Shown here one piece after another: positions 20,751 through 57,454 of a stretch of 64,000 nt of DNA. Under the pieces are notes generated by a model. It was not told the origin of the DNA, did not search any database, and worked only from the letters and a program-made list of their open reading frames with translations. Source of the stretch: Dromiciops gliroides (Eukaryota; Chordata; Mammalia; Microbiotheria; Microbiotheriidae). Every line of letters begins with the position of its first letter. Position 1 is the first letter of the stretch. The DNA lies in NCBI RefSeq assembly GCF_019393635.1, contig NC_057863.1, positions 31,004,814 through 31,068,813 of the forward strand, given 5' to 3'. A program made the translations under genes and the position numbers.

Positions 20751-21696
20751 GTCCCCCCCCTTTTTTGTTTCTTTTTACCCCTTTTAAACAGTATTTTATT
20801 TTTTCCAATTACATGGACAAGCAATTTTTTTTAGTGAGGCAATTGGGGTTAAGTGACTTGCCCAGGGTCACACAGCTAGTGTGTTAAGTGTCTGAGCCAA
20901 CATTTGAACTCAGGTACTCCTGACTCCAAGGCCAGTGCTCTATCTACCGTGCCATCTAGCTGTCCCCACAAGCAATTTTTAACATTCTTTTTTAAAATAA
21001 AATTTTGAGTTCCAAATTTTCTTCCTCCCTCTCTTCCCTCCCCCTCCCTAAGATGGTAAACAGTTTGATATGTTATATATGTACACAATCATGTAAAACA
21101 TACTGTATTTCCATATTAGTCATGTTGTGAAAGAAACAGAACAAAAGGGAAAAAGCATGAAAAAATAAAGTGACAATACCATCCTTCGATCTGCATTCAG
21201 ACTCCTTCTGTTCTTTCTCAGGATGTGGACAGCATTTTCCATCATGAATCTTTTGGAATTCTCTTAGATCATTGTATTGCTGAGAAGAGCTAAGTTAATT
21301 ATAGTTGATAATTGCACAATATTGTTGTTACTGTGTACAATGTTCTCCTGGTTCTGCTTACATCATCAGTTTGTGTGAGTCCTTCTAGGTTTTTCTGAAA
21401 TCTGCCTGCTGATGATTTCTTATTGCACAACAGTGTCACATTCACTTGTTCAGCCATTCCCCAATTGATGGGCATCCCCTCAATTTCCAAATCTTTGCCA
21501 CTGCATAAAGAGCTGCTATAAATATTTTTGTACAGGTAGGTCCTTTCCCCCTTTTTATGATCTCTTTGGGATATAGATCTAGCAGTGATATTGATGGATC
21601 AAAGGGTATACACAGTTTGATTGCCCTTTGGGCATGATTTCAAATTGCTCTCCATAATAGTTGGATCAGATCACAACTCTACCAACAGTGCATTAG
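20751..21696 (-). mobile_element. 5'-truncated L1, minus strand, with 14-bp target duplication
   Basis: L1 3' UTR and end of ORF2 (reverse text CCATTCCCCAATTGATGGGC, CACTGCATAAAGAGCTGC). TGGGACATGTTGAG at 20737-20750 recurs at 21697-21710. A SINE is nested at 20830-20966. Confidence 0.85.
20830..20966 (-). mobile_element. WSINE1-type SINE inside L1
   Basis: Duplication ACAAGCAATTTTT on both sides; fourth layer of the 20-23 kb stack. Confidence 0.88.
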
Positions 21697-21799
21697 TGGG
21701 ACATGTTGAGTTTAAGATGTCTACTGGACATATAGTTTGAGATGCCTGAAAGACAGTTGGAAATGTAAGATTGGAGATCAGCAGAGAGGTTAGGACCAG

Positions 21800-22425
21800 T
21801 GTAGTAAAAATTATTGGTGGTAAAAAATTATTGGAGTTTTAGCTGACTCAATTGGGTGGGGCCACACCTGGTCCACCGTGAAGTTATGTATGCTACTGAA
21901 GTCAGAAGAAGAACTCTCCATAGGCAGTTTTTGAAGGACCTCCCCTTTTGGGGGAGGAAGATTGAACACTCCCTGAGGGCAGGCTGAGGCACTTCCAGAT
22001 GCTAGCTCTCTCTCTGGCTTCTGCCTTTCCAGTGGCGTGAGCAACTGTAGACTTTCCAAGTTTTGGCGAGTGAACACAGAAAACCCTAAATTCCTTTGAA
22101 TTAGCTTAATTGGAAATGATCTGGGGATTGCATAGGCTAAGTTTAGAGTTAAGAGAATTTTTCTGCATTTCTTTTCCCTATTTCCTTATCTTTGATTTTT
22201 ATTAATTTCACCTCTGTTGTTTAATTAATTTCCAAGTAATAAAATCTGATCCTTTTCTGAATTAAGGCTGTAAGGCTCCGTTCTTGTTGGTCTGAGAGAA
22301 ATATCTAAAAGGGCAGTTCAGAGAGGAGGGAGCTTTGAACCTAAAGGTCCCTCATATTTCTGTGACCCCAATATTTCGGTGAATCACCCAATTAATGCTC
22401 TGTATATTAAATTTCGGCCCTCACA
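21800..22425 (+). mobile_element. LTR-E solo copy inside an L2 element
   Basis: 626 bp beginning TGTAGTAAAA and ending GGCCCTCACA, with AATAAAATCTGATCC in its 3' third. It interrupts an L2 and is flanked by CCAG (21796-21799) and TCAG (22426-22429), a 4-bp duplication with one change. Fossil. Confidence 0.65.
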
Positions 22426-22850
22426 TCAGATAGGAATATTTAAGAATCCTCAACATACAGATTAATCCACAAGAGCTGAAGTAGTATAGGGGAAAAAGAG
22501 AAGAATGCTCAGGCCAGAATTCTGAGAGACACCTACAGTTAGAGGTTCCAGCAAAGAAGAAAGTCAAGCAGGAGAACCAGTAGAGAGTGATGTCCAGAAA
22601 ACCCAGAGAGAAGACAGTATCAAGGAGTGACCAATGGTGGCAAAGGCTAGAGGTTGAGAAGAATGAAGATTGAAAAAAAAATCCACTGGATTTGGCAATT
22701 AGATCTCTGGTAACTTTCATTGGAAGGATGAGATTCCACACCAGGCTGTAAGGGGTAAAGAGGATAGTGATAGCAAAGGTAACTGTTGTATAAGGGCCTT
22801 TTCAAGAAGTCTAGCTGCAAAGTTAGTGGGGATGGAAGGATCAACTGAGA

Positions 22851-22852
<2 letters not shown>

Positions 22853-22890
<38 letters not shown>
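22853..22890 (+). repeat. (TG)n microsatellite
   Basis: 19 TG units serving as the tail of the reverse SINE that follows. Confidence 0.95.
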
Positions 22891-22891
<1 letters not shown>

Positions 22892-22967
22892 CAATTGGGG
22901 TTAAGTGACTTGCCCAGGGTCACACAGCTATTAAGTGTTAAGTGTTTGAGGCCAGATTTGAACTCAG
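22853..22967 (-). mobile_element. 5'-truncated SINE with (TG)n tail inside L2
   Basis: Duplication CAACTGAGAATT on both sides; tail is (TG)n at 22853-22890. Confidence 0.88.
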
Positions 22968-23339
22968 CAACTGAGAATTTTTTGAGGGTGAGAGAGACAT
23001 AGGCATGTTTATAAGCAGTAGGGAAGGTGCCAGTAGACAGGGAGAGATAGAAGATGAATAAAAGAGTGGGGGTGACAGAGAGGGGCAATCTGTTGGAGAA
23101 AATGAGATCACTTAAGGGGGGGGGCTTAGCCTTGGTAAGGAGTGAGGCTGACTCATGTGAGACAGGGGTGAAGGAGATGGTGGCAGAAGGCATCTGAGTG
23201 ATAGAAGATGAGGAAGAGGGGGCTCACAGTGAAGGACTTCATTCATTCATTTATGGTAAAATATAAGACAAGAATCTCTGCTGAGTGGGAGGGTAAGAGG
23301 GGGGAACCACAGAAGGTGTGAGGAGGGTTAAGAATTTTC

Positions 23340-23575
23340 AGAAGGCTCAGTGTATAGAGCATGAGGCTTGGAGTAAGGATAGACCTCAGTTCAAATTTGA
23401 CCTCAGATATTTATTAGCTGTCTGTCCTTGGGCAAGTTACTTGACCTCGTTGCTTTAGTTTCCTCATCTCTAAATTAGGGATGATAATACTTACCTACGT
23501 CCCGAGGTTGTTGCAAGGCTCATATGAAATATTTGTATGTAAATAATGTTATAAATAAGAGGATGTCCCAAGAGT
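23340..23575 (+). mobile_element. MIR, nearly full length
   Basis: TATAGAGCATGAGGCTTGGAG head, core TTAGCTGTCTGTCCTTGGGC and the ATATGAAATATTTG tail. Confidence 0.75.
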
Positions 23576-23800
23576 CAGTTATCTATCCATCCATTTTCTT
23601 ATATCTATATACAGGACACCCCCCTATATATGAAGTAAGTTTTGGGGGAAAGGAAAGTAGCAACTGTGGGGATTTTTTTTCCTCTTTATTGTTTCCAAAC
23701 ACGGATTGCTGCCATGGGCTATGAATTCTTCCCCGTACCACTTTGTATTAGAGTGCATCCATAGAGATACAAATAGTCTCCTCCCAGTTAGAATGTGTGG

Positions 23801-23820
23801 ACCACAAATCCCAGCATGCA
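23801..23820 (+). promoter_or_regulatory. ZNF143/THAP11-type site 1
   Basis: ACCACAAATCCCAGCATGCA closely matches the SBS motif ACTACAAxTCCCAGCATGC bound by ZNF143 (Staf) and THAP11 in TATA-less promoters. It lies at the upstream edge of the CpG island. Confidence 0.75.
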
Positions 23821-23982
23821 CTGCTCTATCTGAGGACCCTCGCCTTCCGGCCCGCGGGCAGTACCGTGCCCAGCCTCTGTCGAGAGAGGCAGGCCAGTGT
23901 CTGGGACCCTCAGGCCGGGAAAAGAACCGCTTGCCGTGGAGCAGGAGCGGCCGAGGTAGGGCCCGAGACTGGCTGCGGACGG

Positions 23983-24001
23983 ACTACAATTCCCAGAAGG
24001 C
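23983..24001 (+). promoter_or_regulatory. ZNF143/THAP11-type site 2
   Basis: ACTACAATTCCCAGAAGGC, a near-consensus SBS motif on the plus strand, about 290 bases upstream of the exon 1 donor. Confidence 0.75.
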
Positions 24002-24038
24002 AGAGGGGCCGCAGTGGCGAAGGGCCGCCGGGCGCAGG

Positions 24039-24057
24039 GCATGCTGGGATCCGTAGT
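24039..24057 (-). promoter_or_regulatory. ZNF143/THAP11-type site 3 (inverted)
   Basis: On the minus strand this reads ACTACGGATCCCAGCATGC, a good SBS match, in opposite orientation to the two upstream sites. Confidence 0.7.
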
Positions 24058-24143
24058 CTTGCTGGCGGGCGGGGAGGCTCGGTCGGCTCCAAGGCCCCGC
24101 GGCCTGGGCCAGGCCAGGGCCCGGACCGCTGGGGGCCCCGGAC

Positions 24144-24156
24144 GTTGCTAGGGAAC
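24144..24156. promoter_or_regulatory. X-box (RFX) half-palindrome
   Basis: GTTGCTAGGGAAC fits the RFX pattern GTTRCY-N-RGNAAC with a one-base spacer. It lies in the presumed core promoter or 5' UTR of MYNN. Confidence 0.5.
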
Positions 24157-24165
24157 GCCCGCAGA

Positions 24166-24174
24166 CCGGAAGTG
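24166..24174 (+). promoter_or_regulatory. ETS-family site
   Basis: CCGGAAGTG, the classic ETS/GABPA core, ten bases after the X-box. Such sites often mark the start of housekeeping transcripts. Confidence 0.55.
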
Positions 24175-24242
24175 AGCTCGGCAGGCGCGGAAGCCGGGGG
24201 CCGGGGCGCCGGAGCACGGCGGGCGCGGTGACGTCCCCCGAC

Positions 24243-24260
24243 ATGGCGTCGAACGAGTGA
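24243..24260 (+). other. possible short uORF (MASNE) in MYNN exon 1
   Basis: An ATG with G at -3 and G at +4 opens a five-codon frame that stops before the exon 1 donor. If transcription starts upstream of it, ribosomes would meet it before the MYNN start. Confidence 0.4.
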
Positions 24261-24290
24261 AGAAAGTGCCTCCCGGGTGGGTGCCGCCAG

Positions 24291-25293
24291 GTGAGCAAGT
24301 GCCCGCGCGACCCGCCCCACGCCCCGCGCCCGGCCTGTAGGCGGGGGAGGGATGGAGCAGGGCCCGCGGGGCGGGGCGGGCCTCAGTTTCTCCCTCCTTG
24401 GAAGCCCCTCTGCGGGCCGGCCCTTTAAAGTCGGCCCCCTGGCCGGTGTAGACGCGTCCTTCGGCCTGACGGGGCCCAGAGCGTTTCTCCCCTAGGGCTC
24501 CGGTGGAAGAGGCGGCCGCGGCGGCCCCTCGGTGCCGGGGCGGGGGCGGGGGTCCCTCCTACACCTGGGCCGGCCCCGGGGGCCCCTCAGGTCGCATCCA
24601 TTGGTCTCACCCTCCCTCCTCCCCTCCCCCGCAGGGGTCCGGCTCGCAGACCCCCCCCCCCAGCCCCGCGGCCAATGCAGTGGGACTCCCGTGCCCCCTC
24701 CCCCGCCCCCCCCCGACGCCCCCTCCCCTGCCCCGTGCCAGCCCCCGGAGCCTCTCGGGCCGCGTCCAGGGGGTCTGACCCCCGCTCCCCTGCCCCGTGC
24801 CAGCCCCCGGAGCCCCTCGGGCCGCGTCCAGGGGGTCTGACCCCCGAGCTTCCCCTCCTTCCTCCTGGAGGCTGGGTCCTGTGGGTCTGACCCCCACTCC
24901 CCTGCCCCGTGCCAGCCCCCGGTGCCCCTCGGGCCGCGTCCAGGGGGTCTGACCCCCGCTCCCCTGCCCCGTGCCAGCTCCCGGAGCCCCTCGGGCTTCG
25001 TCCTGTGGGTCTGACCCCCGCTCCCCTGCCCCGTGCCAGCTCCCGGAGCCCCTCGGGCTTCGTCCTGTGGGTCTGACCCCCGCTCCCCGTGCCAGTCCCC
25101 GGAGCCCCTCGGGCCGCGTCCAGGGGGTCTGACTCCCTTGCTCCCCTCCCTTCTCCCCGGGAGGTCCGGCTCGCAGACCCTCCCCCTCTGACCCCCGAGC
25201 TTCCCCTCCTTCCTCCAGGGGGCCGGGTTCGGTGGGTGTGACCCCGAGGCCCTCCCCAGGCAGCCCGGCTCGCAGCCCCCCGCCCGCCCCCAG
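24291..25293 (+). other. MYNN intron 1
   Basis: GTGAGC to cccccag, 1003 bases, extremely GC-rich, half of it minisatellite. C-runs suggest G-quadruplex potential on the minus strand. Confidence 0.7.
24720..25241. repeat. 62-bp minisatellite in MYNN intron 1
   Basis: Nine tandem units, each ending in TCTGA or a variant, with boundaries at 24778, 24840, 24890, 24952, 25014, 25076, 25132, 25191 and 25241. Five units are about 62 bp (core CTCCCCTGCCCCGTGCCAGC), the others 50-59 bp. The array is C-rich on plus and stops 53 bases before exon 2. It creates long meaningless open frames on the minus strand. Confidence 0.9.
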
Positions 25294-25294
25294 G

Positions 25295-51062
<25,768 letters not shown>

Positions 51063-51088
51063 CTTGATGAGCAATATGGAATTTACTA

Positions 51089-51094
51089 AATAAA
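51089..51094 (+). promoter_or_regulatory. candidate MYNN poly(A) signal (proximal)
   Basis: AATAAA 27 bases after the stop. Further hexamers lie at 51472-51477 and 51710-51715, so alternative 3' ends are likely and the site in use is undetermined. Confidence 0.35.
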
Positions 51095-51709
51095 TAGCTC
51101 TGGTAGTGAACATAAACCTCTCTGGCAAGGTGAACAATCTCACTCACTATCATTTGGGTTGTAATCATTATTTTTTCATTCCGCTAAGTAAAGGCACCTG
51201 ATCCTGTATCTTCAATGTGCACTACTGCTTGGTTTTTGTTTTTGTTTTGCTTCAGAAATCTGGAGTGTATGCACACCATTTTGGAAGAATGAATTACATA
51301 GCAAAATGGCATTTTAAAATAGAGGGGGAAAAATAATTTTTATCAGTAGTCCTGCAGACTGCGTTTTTGTTTGTTAGAACCACCCCATAATTATTCTGAT
51401 AGAATTGATCATTTCACCAAAGGAAACGATGCCCTCCTGATTTTTTCCTTTTTTCCCCTGTCATTTAAAAGAATAAATTCATTAGCTTTAGATTTTATCT
51501 AAAATTAAGAGTTCATATTTCTGTCCAGAAAAAATCAAGGGGCAAAATTATACATATTTTTCTCTACTGATATTCATATCTATTTTGGGGGAAGCAGTCC
51601 TTTAATAATAAACAGAAGGAAAAAGTCTATCATTAACTGCTATAAAATTCTATTTATTTTTTCCCCTAGAATACTTCTTTTTCAGTAGTCCATCTCAAAG
51701 TAACCTAGC

Positions 51710-51715
51710 AATAAA
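51710..51715 (+). promoter_or_regulatory. candidate MYNN poly(A) signal (distal)
   Basis: AATAAATG context in an AT-rich 3' flank, about 650 bases after the stop. Confidence 0.35.
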
Positions 51716-54700
51716 TGTTTTATCAAAAAGCAGTTTCACAATTTGACCCCCTTTGACATAAGCTAAGGAAAAATTGTCAAGTGCATTTTTGGTAAGGAAA
51801 GTATGCAGGCTGAGTTTTACAGTGGCAGAAAAGAAAGATACATTAATTTTGTCTATTTTTCACCTATTATATGCACAACTTTAAAAACTAAGATTAAATC
51901 CTAACAATGAAAAAAGTTGGGGGAAAAAACCCCCAAAACTACAAGTTTAAAACAGACTACAAATAACTGCAGAAATCAGCCACCAGCTATTACATATATT
52001 ATTGTAAGGTGTCGGATTTCTATATTTGGAGAAAAACTAAAACTTTAAAAGCCCATTTTTTTTAGAACTACAAATGAATATAAATCTTCACCAATAAGGC
52101 ATCCTTTTCAGAGTTCTCTCACTCCTCTAACCCATGGCAATAGGTTGCTTTGGTAGCTTTATAAAAGTCCTTGTCAACCTGGATGGGCAAAAGCAGATTA
52201 TTTTCATATTTATTTTCCACGAGATAGCTCCTATCCTGATTCTCCGTCACCAAAATGGGTTTTTGTGGGGTTTTTTGTCTTTTTTAACTGCTCTCTGGTA
52301 CCGTATGGTTAACAGCATTTCCAGCCCCACAAAGGCAGTTTGCGTCCTCCTGATTAAACACACTCTGATTCCTTGATTCTGCCAAGCAGGCCGCAGCCAC
52401 AGATTTTTCTCAAACTGCTTTTGTAGTAAATCCAATGCGTTTCCTATGGATCTTGAGTTCCCAATTATATTTTTCTGTATTTGGTGCCTAGGTCACAGTG
52501 AAGCCTTGTATTGACTCTATAATACAGTATAGTACAGTAGAGGGTAGTAAAGCTTGGTAACTGATGTGAGAACATCCCTGACCTCGCCACATCCTTCAAT
52601 TCAGTGACTGGGTGGACTGAATACTGAGGTCGAAATATTACTTTGGTAATTTTTTTTGGTACAAGTACTTTTGTGGAACACAAAGGCAGCATTTGATTAC
52701 AAAACAAATTAATCACTAACCCTAAAACATACATTTTTGTTGCTCAGATGCATTGATTGCTCTCCATTTCACCAGTAGAGTTCAGAACAAAATGGACAGT
52801 GACTAGCCCATTCAGAGTCCATTCTTGTAAAATAACACCAGAGAGAGCCTGGGTTTTCTAATGGATCATCCTGAAATCAAACAGCACATTCTAGACTCTC
52901 TTCTCAGAGTAATGATCATCCCTCATCAAGGGTCGTGGCATGAGGTGGTAGATAGTTTTGTTCTGTGCTCCCCCTTAATGCTAGTGAGCTTCTCAGTTCA
53001 GTTACATGTTTTTGATCACATATCATTTGTTTCATCATTTAATATTTTATTTTTATTAGTCATTCTAAATTATTAAATTACTGCCTGAGCCTGTTCTTAC
53101 CAGCTTTTCCAAAGCAGCAATATAAAGAGAACATAAAATCCTGCGCCTTCCTGGGAATGTTTTTTTAATAGTTGGATTCTCTTATGATATGCATATGTTT
53201 TTCTTGTAGCTGATACTATTTAGTGCTCATGTAAGACACCAGACTTAAAAGAAACTCTGCGTGTCACCCACATTGAGATGATTTTAGATTTCCTCTTTTG
53301 TGTCATTTTATGGTTTCTTTTGGCAACTGGCAATTGAAAAGTCCATCGTAAAAGACATGGCTCTGAATTTGTATCATATGGCCCACTTTTTATAGCTTGA
53401 CCTACTTAGGTCATTTATTTTTTCCTAACCAAATCTACATCATCGTTTTCAATCTGTGTCCTAATTTAGTATACTGTTTCATGGTAGACCTTGCCTATCT
53501 AAAAAGAAAACATTAACCCATGTGTCAGATAATATAATTAAACATTTTGTTAAATTCCCCTTTAATTGTTAAACTAAATACATCTATGATATGCTGTTGT
53601 GGGCAGAGATGACTTGTTCTTTTTAAATGAATTGATTATTTACATTGAATTACTGAGCAAGTTACTTCTAAGAGCACACTGAGAGGTGGAATGTACTTTC
53701 TATGTGAATTTGTTTTGTACTTGTAATATTAGATTATTTCTACTGTATTCTTAGATTTCCAACTAAAAAAGCTTAGATTTATATACCAGTCATTTTAGAT
53801 GTTTGTAAATAGCATTTGTTTGGTGTTCTTTATTTACAGATTATTTTTAATACTGATTTTAAAAGGTTATTTTAGCCTTTTCGGAGTCTGATATAGTTCT
53901 ATTGCAGCAATAATTAAATAGTGGACCCTACAAATTTCCTTCTATATGCTCTGTTTACAGAATTCATGAAAATGACTACACTTGATATACTTAACTGTGT
54001 TACACTAAATTAATGTCATGTATACTAACTTTTAAATCATTGTTCTTCCACACATTTCTTGGCTTTTAAGCATAAGAGATGTTTTCATGTAAATTTTCCA
54101 CCTACTTTATGAGATTTTTTTTACAAGTGTCTGGATATTGGCTGTAGCAGAAAAAGCTGTTTTTACATGATTTAAGTTAATGCCTTTTAAAAATAATTTT
54201 CAAATGTTACTAAAGTTTAGTCAGTGTAAGAGATTTTTTTATTTTTACTCAGGTAATTCTTTATACGTCCCTTTCTATTTAGGAGAGTTGTTAATTGAAG
54301 GAGTTTTGAACATATCAGAAAAATTATGGTATGAACAAAGAACTCTTCTAAAAATAGAGCAGTAGGGAAACTTTTTGTTACCTTCAAGAACAAGGTTGCT
54401 AAAATGGACACCATGTGACCAGTTTTTCTAATAATTACCTGCTTTTGAATATAGGCTGATTGTGGAATTCATATAGCACTCACTGCCTATAGTCATTCCT
54501 TTGAATATGACACCTGCTGAGCTTCTGGAATGATATATTAATTTCTACTTGACATTTTTGAAGCCAAGGTAGGGTGTGACATTTGGTTTCCAATAGATTG
54601 TCAGAGTTGGAACTCATGAGAGTGTTTTCTCATGGTCTGCCACACTGCAATATGGCGATTTTGTATTTATCCACATAGCTCAAAATGAAGTGATCAGCTT

Positions 54701-55429
54701 AAGGAAAGAAGTGGACAGAGATGGGTGACTCTCTAATCCCTGAACCAGTCAGATCACTGAGGAATCAGCAAGTAGTCCCCCCTCTCTTTAAAACTTAAAA
54801 TACAGATTGACAGTTTTGACCTGAATGATGAATGTTCACTGAGTTTCAAGGGAAAAATCCTTGGCAGGTTGGGCCAGTGAGCAGTGTGCAAGCAGGGCTT
54901 TAGGAAAGGACCAGCCTGGCCGAGTCAGCCTCATCTTAAGGACATGTGGGAAAAAATGGGGGGGAAGAGTGACCCAAGACGGATCAGGAGCTGAGATGAT
55001 GGATTTGGTTATTCCATCCTGTGGAGAAATGAGGCTACTTCCTTCCTTACCTCCCATAAGAGATACAGCCTGTGACTTGAATTGTGCTCAAACAAAAGCT
55101 TCTTAAAATTGAAAAGGTGAAACTCAAGCCATAATCAGTCTCCTTCATAAGAGCTATTTAGAAACAAAACTCAGTATGGAAAATGATGCGTAGACACAAT
55201 CCAGTGTCTTATTCCTTGATGTAACTATTTTATTCTATAAGTTAATGGAGATTATGCAGTTCAGTCTGCATTGATCTAAAATGAAGGAGGGAAAGCCTGT
55301 TGTAGAATTGGAGGAGTAAGAAGTAAGTCAGGGGATTGATGCATATCGTAAATACTTTATTTCTGAAACACAGACAAAAACACTATTTGCTTTACCTAAA
55401 CTGTGCATCCCACCTCAGTCCCTTAATGG

Positions 55430-55690
55430 CTTTGGGACTCAGAACAAATCACTTAATTTCTTTGTGTTCAGTTTCCTTATCTGTGGGTGGAGACTAGATA
55501 GATCAAAGGGCCATTATGAGGAAAACTTGGAAGGTCACACGGTATAACAAAGAATTCTGGGGAGGTCTGGGTGGCCTTGGAACATTCACTTAACTGCTCT
55601 AGACCTCAATTTCCTCTTCTGTGAAATCAAGGGGTTGGGCTAGACCTGTAAGTTCCATCCCAGCACAAAATCTGGATCCTTTATGTGTCA
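55430..55690 (+). mobile_element. two MIR relics in tandem
   Basis: ATCACTTAATTTCTTTGTG and, from 55560, ATTCACTTAACTGCTCTAGACC. Confidence 0.55.
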
Positions 55691-55784
55691 AGGTACTCGG
55701 CTAACCTTAAAGCATGATCGTATGCTTTATAATCATATGAATTCTTGTTATGATTAACACATAGTAATGAGGATATTTGCATGT

Positions 55785-55962
55785 ATTATATATAACTTAT
55801 ATTTATATCCAACTTTAAAGTTTATAAAGCAATTTGTATATATTATTTCGCTTGTGTCACAATCCTTGAAATTGGTACTATAGTTAATACCTTATGAGGA
55901 AACTAAGGCTAAGAGGTTAGGAAGTGTTAAAGGTGGAATTTCAACTCTAAGTTATCATGCCA
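55785..55962 (-). mobile_element. THER1/MIR3-type relic
   Basis: AAAGTTTATAAAGCAATTTG and GAGGAAACTAAGGCTAAGAGG. Confidence 0.55.
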
Positions 55963-56364
55963 TAAATAGGTCAATAACATGTATGAAAAAGGACAACTGA
56001 CTTTTTCTGCAAAGGAATAATATAGTTTATGTTACTGATGTTTATCAATTGTTTAATTCTTATTGGTAAGTGTACGTATGTGTTGTTTAACTTCATACCA
56101 AAATTCATTTTAGTGTTGACATATTTTGGCACATGAAAATTTCTTGGTGTTTTATATGTATTTTTTGTATGTTGAATTCAGTAATAAGTGAATTTCTTAT
56201 CATCCACTGTTATTACATGTGATCTTTTTTTTTACATACATTCTGTAACATGAGGCATTTGATAAAATCGAGGGAGAGAGATGGAGAGGCAGTTGTGAGA
56301 AATCAGCACATGCTCTCTAAAGCCCCATCTCAGGTGCTTCCCTGTGTTCCCATTTTCTGTTAAA

Positions 56365-56470
56365 ATGTAAGCTCTTGGAGGACAGGGAGAGATTCACTCA
56401 CTTATGGCTGTATCCTCCATAGTGAGCATGGGGCCTGGCACATAGTAAGTGCTTCATCACCAAATGAGTT
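56365..56470 (+). mobile_element. L2/MIR 3' tail relic
   Basis: CTCTTGGAGGACAGGGAGAG and GGCCTGGCACATAGTAAGTG. Confidence 0.6.
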
Positions 56471-57259
56471 TGTACTCATTGATGCATTTTCTGTCATGTG
56501 CTAAACCCCAGCATTTAGCCAGCTGTTGGGTTTGTGGTGTGCCAGTGTCATTGGGCAGCTATGAGTCTTAGTTTTGTTTTCTCAAGTGTTTGTGCTTTGT
56601 AAATGTTGATGCGCGTTATGTACATACATTCTCATGGTGTGTACCAGTCATCTGAATAGCTTTTGTTAGTGCGTCAATCACCTGGATGGTTTTTCTTATT
56701 TATGTGGCGGGCTAAGTTGTAAATCTCAGATGAAAGCATACTTGTCTAATTAAGAAAGCACAAGAACTCCATTTGGGTTCTAAAACAGGTGCATAGGATA
56801 AGGGTGAGTCTTGGGTCTCTCACTTATGTTAAGTCACTAGTATTAGGGTATGAACTGGCTTGATGCCTGGCTCTGTTTTTATGCTGCTCACAGTTCCTAT
56901 CATTTGAAGACTCAATTCAACCAGTTGCAGTTTTTGTGTAAATATGTCAAGGATTTTCTTCCGAGTTAAAATATACCATACATTATCTAAATCTACTAGC
57001 TTTAAGACCTATTTGGTACAGTGAAGAACTGCTTTTATTACTCACCAGAAACTTGAAACAGTATCGTGATTGATTATAATCTGAGGTTCCAAAGTAGGAA
57101 ACCAGCGAGGGTAGAGAGTGATTCCTCCGTGTGAAATGACTTTCTATTCTCCTTGAAAAACAAAAGCAGATCAAATGACATTGTTCACCATCCAATAGTC
57201 ATACTGAACTTTTAGCTTCTAGACTGAGGGTGAAATCTCCTGCAAGAGGGCACCAAAAT

Positions 57260-57454
57260 ATGTTCCGAACAAGAATTTTCTCCCGTGAATCATTAAAGAT
57301 CGCCAGTCTCCTTGGCATGGCTATGGGGGGCAAAAGATTCCTGTGCTTTGGGATTGCAGCTGGGTTTAGCACTGCTCTACTTTTGAATCAGATAACAGGA
57401 ACAGGAAAAACAATGCACATCAGAAAGCACGCTTTCCTGGAAGAAAAGGACTGA
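57260..57454 (+). other. small open reading frame, 64 aa, function unknown
   Basis: An ATG with A at -3 opens MFRTRIFSRESLKIAS, then a hydrophobic stretch LCFGIAAGFSTALLL, then a charged end LEEKD. The shape (basic N-terminus, one membrane-like segment) resembles mitochondrial or membrane microproteins, but I recognise no family and a chance frame is quite possible. Confidence 0.2.

Larger units (their letters stand above)
20125..23330 (-). mobile_element. L2 LINE, minus strand, with three later insertions
   Basis: L2 text starts at its 3' end near 20125 (reverse of the L2 tail, GCTCTGGGGATACAAA) and continues at 21697-21799, 22426-22850 and 22970-23330. The last part read on minus encodes L2 reverse-transcriptase-like peptide (LSLSTGTFPTAYKHA, ending LLEKALIQQLP). 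Interrupted by an L1 (20751-21696), LTR-E and a SINE (22853-22967). Long dead. Confidence 0.75.
24100..24290 (+). other. MYNN: MYNN non-coding exon 1 (5' limit uncertain)
   Basis: The 3' limit is a strong donor, GCCGCCAG followed by GTGAGC at 24291. Splicing to the acceptor at 25293 gives GCCGCCAG-GATG, a start context with A at -3, which supports the junction. The 5' end is a guess from the promoter motifs. Confidence 0.6.
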
